This document shows positions 1 to 6,751 of a DNA stretch of 18,795 nucleotides, piece by piece (position 1 is the first letter of the stretch; the number at the start of each line of letters is the position of its first letter). Origin of the DNA: Actinomyces sp. (GTDB lineage: Bacteria > Actinomycetota > Actinomycetes > Actinomycetales > Actinomycetaceae); the NCBI GenBank assembly GCA_012837655.1, contig DUQT01000211.1, positions 1 to 18,795 of the forward strand. The letters are read 5' to 3'. The notes under the pieces are model-generated. The model was given only the letters and a program-made list of their open reading frames with translations. It ran no database searches and was not told the origin of the DNA. Both the position numbers and the translations under genes were made by a program.

Positions 1-33
1 GACGGCGTGGGACACATCACCGCTAGGCGGCGA

Positions 34-855
34 CTAGTCGAGCTTCTCTACCTGGTCGTAGGAAAGCTCGATCGGGGTTTCACGCTCAAAGATCATGATT
101 GAGACGGTCAGCTTGCGCTGCTCAGGTGTGACCTCTGAAACGGTTGCCGGCATGTTCTCGAACGGACCATCCGTAACCGTGACGGATTCGCCAACCTTGA
201 ACGTGATCGCCGGCGGCGTGATGATCTCAGCCTTGGCCTCATCTTCCGCGAGCTTAGACTGCCACATCGGAGCGAGCATGCTCACGACCTCATCCAAAGA
301 AAGCGGGAACGGATCGCGCGCATCACCTACGAATCCAGTGACCGCGGGGGTTTCCTTTACGACGCGCCACGACTTTTCGTTCATTTCCATGCGGACGAGG
401 ACGTAGCCGGGAATCCGTACGCGATCGACTTGCTTCTTCTTCCCGCCCTTGGTCATCTCGGTAACGGTTTCCATCGGTACTTCTACCTGGTAGATCCAGT
501 CCTCAGCATTTTGAGACTGGATGCGCTGCTCAAGGTTCGCCTTAACGCGGCGCTCGTGACCAGAGTAGGAGTGGATGACGTACCAGTCGCCGGGAAGGAA
601 CTCGAGTTCTTCGCGCTTCTCCTCGATCGGATCAACCAGGGCAGCTTCCGGAGCCTCTTCAGCTTCGGCCTGCGCGGGCGCATCAGCCTGTGACTCGGGG
701 GCGTCCTCAGCCTCGACCTCGTCGACAGCCTTTTCCACGCCGGCGTCTACGAGTTCCTGCTCGATTGCCTGGTCATCGCCGGACTCAGCGGAAGCTTTAG
801 TTCCGGTCTCGGTGAGTTCGTCAGCCACGACCTCATCAATGTTTTCTTGATCCAC
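34..855 (-). CDS. nusG: Transcription termination/antitermination factor NusG
   Basis: NusG binds RNA polymerase and affects pausing, Rho-dependent termination and coupling to the ribosome. The protein is 273 aa from the GTG at 855. That start is chosen because AAGGAGGT lies six bases upstream of it; an in-frame ATG at 918 would put a terminator hairpin inside the gene. Residues 1-90 are a low-complexity Glu/Asp/Ala-rich extension typical of actinobacterial NusG. The NGN domain starts at about residue 91 (WYVIHSYSGHERRVKANL) and contains the RIPGYVLV strand. A C-terminal KOW domain runs from about residue 220 (FKVGESVTVTDGPFENM) to the end. It lies downstream of secE on the same strand, separated by an intrinsic terminator. 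The 33 bases after the stop hold nothing I recognise. Confidence 0.96.
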   Translation of the reverse strand: MDQENIDEVVADELTETGTKASAESGDDQAIEQELVDAGVEKAVDEVEAEDAPESQADAPAQAEAEEAPEAALVDPIEEKREELEFLPGDWYVIHSYSGHERRVKANLEQRIQSQNAEDWIYQVEVPMETVTEMTKGGKKKQVDRVRIPGYVLVRMEMNEKSWRVVKETPAVTGFVGDARDPFPLSLDEVVSMLAPMWQSKLAEDEAKAEIITPPAITFKVGESVTVTDGPFENMPATVSEVTPEQRKLTVSIMIFERETPIELSYDQVEKLD

Positions 856-903
856 TTTGGGACCTCCTTGAACGCCGTTATCTGGCGGTTCTATTTGCTG
901 GCT

Positions 904-943
904 AAAAAAGTAACACACCCTGGTCTAGGACCTCGGGTGTGTT
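904..943 (-). terminator. Intrinsic terminator between secE and nusG
   Basis: Read on the minus strand, AACACACCC (943-935) pairs perfectly with GGGTGTGTT (920-912). An inner GGTC-CTA-GACC hairpin sits within the loop, and the stem is followed by ACTTTTTT. This is the classical shape of a Rho-independent terminator. It ends secE transcription about 50 bases before the nusG start codon, so nusG needs readthrough, RNA processing or its own promoter. Confidence 0.8.
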
Positions 944-983
944 GCGAATACGTGTCTAGTTTACTGCAAAAGCGATAGGTTTA

Positions 984-1229
984 CTATCCAAAAATCCAAA
1001 CGCTTAGCTGACCAAAAATCAGGTCAAGGACGCCGGTGTAAGCCATGATCACTGCGACGAAGACCAGGACTACTAGGAAGTAGGTCCACCATTCTTCCTT
1101 GCCGGGCCAAATAACTTTCTTCAGTTCAGCAATGACCTGGCGGACGAAGAGCGCAATGCGTCCGAAGATGTTCAGGTCATCTTTCGCGTTTGGATTACGC
1201 GAAGGTGACGTGGAAGTCTGATCTGTCAT
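984..1229 (-). CDS. secE: Preprotein translocase subunit SecE
   Basis: SecE is the small essential membrane subunit of the SecYEG protein-export channel. The protein is 81 aa, the usual size for the single-span bacterial form. It has a hydrophilic N-terminus, the conserved amphipathic segment ELKKVIWPGKEE (about residues 35-46), and one membrane span at about residues 49-70. The ATG at 1229 is preceded on the minus strand by AGGGAGG about 12 bases upstream and a closer AAGGGAAG. It lies between tRNA-Trp and nusG, all on the minus strand, which is the classical order. A terminator follows the stop codon. Confidence 0.95.
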   Translation of the reverse strand: MTDQTSTSPSRNPNAKDDLNIFGRIALFVRQVIAELKKVIWPGKEEWWTYFLVVLVFVAVIMAYTGVLDLIFGQLSVWIFG

Positions 1230-1263
1230 CTTCCCTTGTCCTCCCTGGTGGTCCTACACAGAG

Positions 1264-1336
1264 CAGGGCAGGCGGGACTCGAACCCACAACCGCCGGTTT
1301 TGGAGACCGGTGCGCTACCAATTGCGCCACTGCCCT
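1264..1336 (-). tRNA. tRNA-Trp (CCA anticodon)
   Basis: A 73-nt cloverleaf can be folded on the minus strand. The acceptor stem is AGGGCAG/CTGCCCT with discriminator G. The anticodon arm is CCGGT-CTCCAAA-ACCGG with anticodon CCA, and the T arm is GTGGG-TTCGAGT-CCCGC. The 3' CCA is not encoded (the next bases are CTC). It lies just upstream of secE, the usual place for tRNA-Trp in actinobacteria. Confidence 0.97.
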
Positions 1337-1381
1337 ACGCACGGTTTTAGAAAGCTTGTTTCCAAATAGGTGCGTCAATGA

Positions 1382-1411
1382 GTTTAACCGTAGCACGCCC
1401 TGCAAGTCCAA
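1382..1411 (-). promoter_or_regulatory. Candidate promoter for tRNA-Trp-secE
   Basis: On the minus strand TTGGAC (1411-1406) and TTAAAC (1387-1382) are separated by 18 bases, about 45 bases upstream of the tRNA-Trp 5' end. Both hexamers are imperfect matches to a sigma-70-type promoter. This is inferred from position and sequence only. Confidence 0.35.
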
Positions 1412-1499
1412 CCCGACTACTTTTTCGTGATGTTTACGACTCATTTTTAGGCAAAATTCGCAGGAATTTACCGTTTTTGTTGTTTCAATAATCGAAAAG

Positions 1500-1541
1500 G
1501 TGATGTCTGCGTCCCAGTTCTTTGCAAAGCTAAGAGGGTGA
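1500..1541 (+). other. Possible short leader reading frame coupled to the aminotransferase start
   Basis: ATG at 1503, or the in-frame GTG at 1500, opens a frame encoding MSASQFFAKLRG. It ends in TGA at 1539-1541, which overlaps the GTG start of the aminotransferase by four bases (GTGA). AAAAGG lies just upstream, and AATAAT (1487-1492) could be a -10 element that would make this frame nearly leaderless. The aminotransferase GTG has only AGAGG directly against it, so reinitiation after this peptide is plausible. A frame this short can easily arise by chance. Confidence 0.3.
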
Positions 1542-2746
1542 GTAAGAATCGAGTTTCTAAAAGATTGGGCGCGATTGCGCCATCCGCAACGCTAGCGGTT
1601 TCGAACCGCGCGAAAGAATTGAAGGCTGCCGGCCGTCCCGTAATCGGGTTTGGCGCTGGAGAGCCCGATTTCCCCACCCCGGATTACATTGTTGAGGCCG
1701 CGATTGAGGCCGCTAAGGATCCGGCGATGCACAAGTACACGGCGAACAAGGGTCTGCCCGCACTTCGTGAGGCGATCGCAAAGAAGACCCTGCGTGATTC
1801 TGGTTACGAGGTCGATCCGAACACTCAGATTCTGGTTACTAACGGTGGAAAGCAGGCTGTATTCCAAGCTTTCGCTGCCGTGGTAGATCCTGGCGATGAG
1901 GTCCTGCTCCCGGCCCCCTACTGGACCACCTACCCCGAAGCGATTGCGCTTTCTGGCGGTGTGACCGTTGAGGTCTTCGCTGACGCTGACCAGGATTACA
2001 AGGTCACGGTTGAACAGCTTGAGGCCGCCCGCACGGACAAGACCAAGGTGCTGCTGTTCTGCTCGCCGTCGAACCCGACCGGCGCTGTCTACACGCCGGA
2101 AGAAACCAAGGCTATTGGCGAGTGGGCGCTCGAACACGGCATTTGGGTCCTAACTGACGAGATCTACGAGCACCTGCTCTACGACGACGCCGAAACCGCT
2201 CACATCGCGAAGCTGGTCCCAGAACTACAGGATCAGACGATCGTCATGAATGGTGTGGCGAAGACCTACTCCATGACCGGTTGGCGCGTGGGCTGGATGA
2301 TTGGCCCCGCAGATGCGATCAGCGCTGCAGCGAACTTCCAGTCCCACCTAACGTCAAACGTTTGCAACGTGGCTCAAAGGGCTGCTTTGGCGGCCGTTTC
2401 TTCCGACTTGGACGTCGTATTCGAAATGCGTGAAGCGTTTGACCGTCGTCGCCGCAAGATGGTTGAAATCCTTTCCGAGATTGATGGATTCACCGTCCCT
2501 GTCCCGAAGGGCGCGTTCTACGTGTTCCCGTCCGTTAAGGGCGTCATCGGACGCGAGATCGCAGGTAAGAAGATCGAATCTTCCGCAGACCTTGCCGACG
2601 TTATTTTGAACGAGGCCGAGGTCGCCGTCGTTCCAGGTGAGGCTTTCGGTAGTTCCGGCTACCTCCGCTTGTCGTACGCACTTTCAGACGACGATCTGGT
2701 CGAGGGCCTCAACCGCATCAAGAAGCTGATCAACGAATCAAAGTAA
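1538..2746 (+). CDS. aspC: PLP-dependent aminotransferase, probable aspartate aminotransferase
   Basis: This fold-type I class I aminotransferase probably transfers the amino group between aspartate and 2-oxoglutarate (subgroup Ib-like). It is 402 aa, the normal length. Visible motifs are GFGAGEPDFPTP near the N-terminus, SPSNPTGAVY, DEIYEHLLYD, and the PLP lysine in AKTYSMTGWRVGW (K242). The arginine in YLRLSYA (R377) would bind the substrate alpha-carboxylate. The GTG start is supported because the N-terminus reads like family members (MSKNRVSKRL...SATLAV), although the Shine-Dalgarno match is poor. It diverges from tRNA-Trp-secE-nusG and ends in a strong terminator. Exact substrate preference (aspartate, prephenate or other) cannot be settled from sequence. 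Confidence 0.92.
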   Translation: MSKNRVSKRLGAIAPSATLAVSNRAKELKAAGRPVIGFGAGEPDFPTPDYIVEAAIEAAKDPAMHKYTANKGLPALREAIAKKTLRDSGYEVDPNTQILVTNGGKQAVFQAFAAVVDPGDEVLLPAPYWTTYPEAIALSGGVTVEVFADADQDYKVTVEQLEAARTDKTKVLLFCSPSNPTGAVYTPEETKAIGEWALEHGIWVLTDEIYEHLLYDDAETAHIAKLVPELQDQTIVMNGVAKTYSMTGWRVGWMIGPADAISAAANFQSHLTSNVCNVAQRAALAAVSSDLDVVFEMREAFDRRRRKMVEILSEIDGFTVPVPKGAFYVFPSVKGVIGREIAGKKIESSADLADVILNEAEVAVVPGEAFGSSGYLRLSYALSDDDLVEGLNRIKKLINESK

Positions 2747-2765
2747 CCCGATAGTGGTTTTACAG

Positions 2766-2801
2766 GGAGCGGCCGAAGTGATCCTTCGGCCGCTCCTTTT
2801 T
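2766..2801 (+). terminator. Intrinsic terminator of the aminotransferase gene
   Basis: A perfect 13-bp stem (GGAGCGGCCGAAG at 2766-2778, CTTCGGCCGCTCC at 2784-2796) with a 5-base loop is followed by TTTTT. It lies 20 bases after the stop codon. Nothing U-rich follows on the opposite strand, so it serves mainly the plus strand, though it may also slow transcription arriving from the symporter gene. Confidence 0.93.
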
Positions 2802-2809
2802 GTTGAAAA

Positions 2810-4225
2810 TCAGGCGTGCTTCCCGTCAGAGGCCAGGAAGTCCTGCGGGTGGGTCAGATCCGGGTCCTTCTCCAGGTAAGCCTTGGTTTCGCGAACGATC
2901 AAACCGGATGCAAGTAACAGGCCGATCAGGTTCGGCACAGCCATTAGCGCGTTCATGACGTCTGAGAAAGCCCAAACGGTCTTCAGTTGGGTAACTGCAC
3001 CAACGAATACGACGATCGTGAATGCAAGGCGGTACGGCTTCACGCCCTTAATGCCAAGTAGGCGTTCAGTTGATCGTTCACCGTAGTACGCCCATCCAAG
3101 CATCGTTGAGAACGCGAAGAAAACGACGGACACTGCAACGATGAAGTGTCCCTGCGTGCCGGGGAATCCAACGGAGAACGCCTCCGCGGTTAGCGGCGCT
3201 CCATTGAGGCCGGACTGCCAAACTCCCGTCACCACGATCACCAGCGCGGTAATGGTAACAACGACGATCGTGTCAATGAAAGTCTGAGTCATAGAGACCA
3301 AGCCCTGGCGAACCGGATGATGCGTCTTCGCGGCAGCTGCCGCAATAGCTGCCGAGCCCATTCCGGACTCATTAGAGAAGATGCCGCGAGCGACACCGTA
3401 TTGAAGCACGATCAAGAACGCGGATCCTGCGAAGCCACCGACCGCAGCCGTTCCGGTGAATGCGTCCTTCACGATCAGGGCAAGCGCGGCGGGAATTTCA
3501 GCAATGTGCAGCCCCAGGATGATCAGGCCGCCACCCACGTACAGTATGATCATTAGCGGCACGAACGCTGATGTTACGCGGCCAATGGACTTAATTCCGC
3601 CCAGTAGCACGGCTCCAATACCGACCGCCATGATCAGGCCAACCAGGGTTGGATCCCAGCCAAAGGAAGCCTCAAGCTGGCCAGAAACCGTGTTGGACTG
3701 CGTCATATTTCCAATGCCGAACGACGCGAGTGCTGCGAAAACAGCGAACGAAATCGCCAGGAACTTACCAAACGAGCGGTTCTTGGTCGTGTGTTCCAGG
3801 TAGTACTGCGGGCCGCCAGAGATCTCTCCCCTATCGTCCTTAGTGCGGAACCGCGACCCCATAAACGCCTCTGCGTACTTCGAAGCCATGCCTAATAGGC
3901 CGGTGACCCACATCCAAAATACTGCGCCGGGACCACCAAAGTGGATTGCGGTTGCAACGCCTGCAATGTTTCCAACACCGACCGTTGCGGCAAGGGCGGT
4001 CGTGAGTGCCTGGTAGTGCGAAATATCGCCCTCGAGATTGGACGCTTCCTTGCTGTCGGTTCGCTTCACGAACGCCAGTCGGAGCGCAGGAACTAGCATC
4101 TTGAACTGGATGCCACCCAAACGGATCGTCAAGTAGAGTCCCGTCCCCAGTAGTAGGGGGATTAGAACGAACGGGCCCCACAGCACTGATCCAACGGATT
4201 CGAAAATGTGCTGGAGTGTAATCAT
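2810..4225 (-). CDS. Alanine/glycine:cation symporter family (AGCS) transporter
   Basis: This is a polytopic inner-membrane Na+- or H+-coupled small amino-acid symporter of the AlsT/DagA family. It is 471 aa from the ATG at 4225; family members run 450-500 aa. Family signatures are GVGNIAGVATAIHFGGPGA (from about residue 83) and SNESGMGSAAIA (about 284-295), with around ten hydrophobic spans between them. I chose 4225 because AAGAAGG sits five bases before it. The in-frame ATG at 4240, which would add MKKVA, has no ribosome-binding site. It is divergent from the lipase-like gene and converges on the aminotransferase terminator. Whether it carries alanine, glycine or glutamine cannot be decided from sequence. 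Confidence 0.93.
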   Translation of the reverse strand: MITLQHIFESVGSVLWGPFVLIPLLLGTGLYLTIRLGGIQFKMLVPALRLAFVKRTDSKEASNLEGDISHYQALTTALAATVGVGNIAGVATAIHFGGPGAVFWMWVTGLLGMASKYAEAFMGSRFRTKDDRGEISGGPQYYLEHTTKNRSFGKFLAISFAVFAALASFGIGNMTQSNTVSGQLEASFGWDPTLVGLIMAVGIGAVLLGGIKSIGRVTSAFVPLMIILYVGGGLIILGLHIAEIPAALALIVKDAFTGTAAVGGFAGSAFLIVLQYGVARGIFSNESGMGSAAIAAAAAKTHHPVRQGLVSMTQTFIDTIVVVTITALVIVVTGVWQSGLNGAPLTAEAFSVGFPGTQGHFIVAVSVVFFAFSTMLGWAYYGERSTERLLGIKGVKPYRLAFTIVVFVGAVTQLKTVWAFSDVMNALMAVPNLIGLLLASGLIVRETKAYLEKDPDLTHPQDFLASDGKHA

Positions 4226-4360
4226 TGCAACCTTCTTCATTGATGGTGTGTAAAAGGTACCCGCCCAACCACCGCGCGTCCACTATCCGTCTCACAGTTC
4301 AAACGGTGTCGGTCTCACGTTGTATCTCAATACCCGTCGAGGGCGAGGCTGCCCGCAACC

Positions 4361-4388
4361 AAATCTTGACCGCTAACGGTTCAGATTT
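4361..4388. promoter_or_regulatory. Imperfect palindrome in a divergent spacer
   Basis: AAATCTTGACCG and CGGTTCAGATTT are inverted copies (10 of 12 positions pair) around a CTAA centre. They lie 38 bases before the hydrolase start and about 135 bases before the symporter start. The size and symmetry suit a dimeric regulator operator. It could instead be a weak plus-strand hairpin, because TT follows the second arm. No matching regulator gene is in the window. Confidence 0.4.
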
Positions 4389-4425
4389 TTCGGCCGTTTG
4401 ATGGGCGTCCGGTGCGCGGAAGTGC

Positions 4426-5286
4426 TTGAAATTTGAAACACTTGGGCACATGAAACTTGATATTAAGAAACACCTAGCGCAGGACCCGAAGGCGTCCGTC
4501 CTGCTGCTACACGGATACGCGGAACACCAGGGTCGCTACGCCGGCATGATTGATTACCTGGTTGATGCTGGGTTCGACGTTTACTCCTATGACCAGCAGG
4601 GGCATGGCAAGTCGCCTGGACCGCGAGCGAAGGTTGACGTTGGCAAGCTGATTAAGGATCACCTTGAGGCGCGCAAACAGGTTGAGTCCATCATGCGTAC
4701 CGAGGATTTGTTCCTGTTTGGCCATTCCATGGGTGGGCTCATAACTGCGGCCTCGAATCTGATTAATCCGCGTAATGTCCGCGGTGTTGCACTGTCTGGC
4801 CCGGCGTTTGACACGTCGGGAGGACTGGATCCGGAGATCGTGATGACGGTCGCGAAGACCGCGCTCAAGTTCCCGGGCGGCATGCCGACGGCGGCGCTGG
4901 ATCCGGAGAACCTGTGCTCTGATCCGGAAGTCGTTGAGGACTACAAAAACGACCCGTTGAACTACACGGGTAAGGTTCCCGCGCTGACGGCCTCAACGAT
5001 GCTGATTCAGGGCGTGGAAACCATGAACCGTGCCGAGAAGTGGCAGAATCCCCTGGTGATCTTCCACGGCTCTGACGACGTGGTGTGTGACCCGGCGGCG
5101 TCCTGGCACTTTTCGCAGGCCGCAACTGCAAACGGTGCGCCTGTTGAGATGATCGAAGTTCCGGGCGCGAAGCATGAGGTCTTCAACGAGCCGCACGCAC
5201 GCGCGATGCTTTTGGAAACGCTGGAAATGTGGATGAACTCACAGATCCGTAGGCGCCAGATGGGCACGCCGAACCTGTACGGCTGA
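4426..5286 (+). CDS. Alpha/beta hydrolase, monoacylglycerol lipase/lysophospholipase-like
   Basis: A cytosolic serine hydrolase of the Hydrolase_4 / PldB-like group that cleaves esters such as monoacylglycerols or lysophospholipids. It is 286 aa. The oxyanion-hole region is LLLHGYAEHQGRY and the nucleophile elbow is FGHSMGG with Ser101. The catalytic Asp is in HGSDDVVCD (probably D218), and the catalytic His is H250 in KHEVFNEP. There is no signal peptide. The start is uncertain: TTG at 4426 has GGAAG six bases upstream, while the ATG at 4450 lacks a ribosome-binding site. The HGYAEHQGRY and HGKSPGPR motifs are typical of monoglyceride lipases. It stands alone between divergent and convergent neighbours, with no clear terminator in the 46-bp gap after it. 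Confidence 0.88.
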   Translation: MKFETLGHMKLDIKKHLAQDPKASVLLLHGYAEHQGRYAGMIDYLVDAGFDVYSYDQQGHGKSPGPRAKVDVGKLIKDHLEARKQVESIMRTEDLFLFGHSMGGLITAASNLINPRNVRGVALSGPAFDTSGGLDPEIVMTVAKTALKFPGGMPTAALDPENLCSDPEVVEDYKNDPLNYTGKVPALTASTMLIQGVETMNRAEKWQNPLVIFHGSDDVVCDPAASWHFSQAATANGAPVEMIEVPGAKHEVFNEPHARAMLLETLEMWMNSQIRRRQMGTPNLYG

Positions 5287-5332
5287 TCCGCCCCTGGGCT
5301 ATATGGTCGTGCCGCAACTTTTGTGGGCCGGA

Positions 5333-6679
5333 CTACTCGCTGTCGCGGGCTAGTTCGGCCCACCACTGTGCTCGGGCGAACCGTGCGCGGGCTTCGCCCT
5401 CTCCCCACATCAGTGACGCCGAGGAAGCCAGCGACAGCGTCACCGCCGCGCAACGCGCATACAGGTCGGCCGCCGGCACTTCGCGTTCCGCCTTAAGCCG
5501 CCAAGCTTCCAAAACAGTTTCAGACTCCGGGTAGGACGGGCACCGCTTTCCGGGCAGGAACTGGTCCAGACGCGTACGCCACGGCTCCGTCGACGGAGCG
5601 CTCACCCACCTGCGCGGCGACAAAAACGGCAGTACCGACACGTGCGCCAGCAGGCACGCGTAATCATCCGCTCGCGTGCCCGGCCCCATCGAATCCAAAT
5701 CCAGTACCGTGGTTATTTTCGACCCGTCCGTTAGCAGGTTCGCCTCAAAAAAGTCCCCGTGCGTTGGCACCGGCGTCTGATCTTCATCCACGAGGGCGTT
5801 GATGGTGCGCATCATGTGGTTCACCGCAGGCGTTAGGTCAGGCAGTGACTGGGAAATAGCTTTCGCGTAGTGTGCGCGCCGGTCGGTCCACGACTTCTGG
5901 CGGGGCAGATCAGCCACCTGATCCGGCAGGGCATCCAGCACTTCCTTGATCTGCCCAAACATTCGCGCCGCATTGTACGGTTCCCGCGAAATCAAGTTAG
6001 CCAGCGGCCTCCCCACCCCGTGGGCTTGCACAATGATTCCCGCCGCCGGGTGAGCAAGCATGGGCGCGAACGGAAACTCGGAGCCCTCCAGCACACCAAT
6101 GGTGTCCAACAGGGCCTGGGCCTTCCTAGGCTTCAGCACTTTCACCCACGAGTGCACAGCCCCGCCCTCGGAAATCTTTATCATTGCGCGCCTAGTGGGC
6201 CGGTATACGACGGTTTCAAGACGCGGATCCTTGACGCTAAGGGTTTCGGTTATTGCGGCGCGATCCGCCGCCCACGGCAGACCCGCCAGGTGCGGGTCGT
6301 GCGGGAATGTCCACACGTTGATTGGAATTGGGGTGGTGTCTTCGGCGTCGGGTTCGATCATGCGCGGGTCGCAGCGCAGCATCATGGATGAGCCGCGCGG
6401 GACGGATTCGGTTGACGCGACGGTTGTGACTTTCAGGGGTTCACCGCGGCCGACCAGGTTGACCCGATACGTGACGGACGCACCGGCGTTGGGCCGGGCG
6501 TGGGTGGAGGAGACCTTCCAGGAGGCGACCTCGTAGTCTGTCAAGTATCGGTACCCGGATTTGCCCACACTGGGCGGCAAAGCGGGCGCAGACTTAAGCG
6601 CCGCCCGGATCAGAGGGAGAGCGCCCGGGCCCGTCATATAATCCAGCAACTGCCGGTGTCGAATGGTGGTCACATCCAT
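5333..6679 (-). CDS. APH-fold phosphotransferase of unknown substrate
   Basis: A protein of about 448 aa whose C-terminal half has the aminoglycoside-phosphotransferase/choline-kinase fold. The Brenner motif is THGDFFEANLL (catalytic D309, N314), followed 18 residues later by the metal-binding LDLDSMG (D327). That spacing is what true APH-type kinases show. A plausible N-lobe strand with the ATP lysine is WVKVLKP, after VVYRPTRRAMIKI. The first roughly 135 residues match no family I recognise. The frame is open back to a GTG at 6709, with in-frame ATGs at 6691 and 6679. None has a Shine-Dalgarno, and 6679 is preferred because it leaves the direct repeats at 6685-6714 outside the gene. It diverges from the deaminase gene. 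The substrate may be a sugar, amino alcohol or antibiotic; there is no evidence of resistance function. Confidence 0.75.
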   Translation of the reverse strand: MDVTTIRHRQLLDYMTGPGALPLIRAALKSAPALPPSVGKSGYRYLTDYEVASWKVSSTHARPNAGASVTYRVNLVGRGEPLKVTTVASTESVPRGSSMMLRCDPRMIEPDAEDTTPIPINVWTFPHDPHLAGLPWAADRAAITETLSVKDPRLETVVYRPTRRAMIKISEGGAVHSWVKVLKPRKAQALLDTIGVLEGSEFPFAPMLAHPAAGIIVQAHGVGRPLANLISREPYNAARMFGQIKEVLDALPDQVADLPRQKSWTDRRAHYAKAISQSLPDLTPAVNHMMRTINALVDEDQTPVPTHGDFFEANLLTDGSKITTVLDLDSMGPGTRADDYACLLAHVSVLPFLSPRRWVSAPSTEPWRTRLDQFLPGKRCPSYPESETVLEAWRLKAEREVPAADLYARCAAVTLSLASSASLMWGEGEARARFARAQWWAELARDSE

Positions 6680-6684
6680 AGTGC

Positions 6685-6714
6685 ACCACATTGAGGGTGC
6701 GTCTACCACATTGA
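6685..6714. promoter_or_regulatory. Two 10-bp direct repeats spaced 20 bp in a divergent promoter region
   Basis: ACCACATTGA occurs at 6685-6694 and again at 6705-6714, exactly 20 bp apart (two helical turns). The flanking GT is also shared, three to four bases upstream of each copy. The pair lies in the short space between the phosphotransferase and deaminase starts. The second copy overlaps TTGACT (6711-6716), which resembles a -35 element for the deaminase gene. This arrangement suits a regulator binding the same face of the DNA twice. Confidence 0.4.
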
Positions 6715-6751
6715 CTACCGATTGCCTTGAAATTCATGGAAGACTCTAGGT

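Noticed and set aside
1226..1444. Minus-strand 72-codon frame running through tRNA-Trp
   Set aside because: It crosses a complete tRNA gene and carries no protein motif.
4226..4360. Glycine riboswitch or similar leader before the AGCS symporter
   Set aside because: The leader lacks the paired conserved cores of a glycine riboswitch and no terminator or sequestering hairpin precedes the start.
5287..5332. Terminator in the convergent gap between the lipase-like and phosphotransferase genes
   Set aside because: Only a 4-bp GCCC/GGGC pairing is visible and no U-run on either strand.
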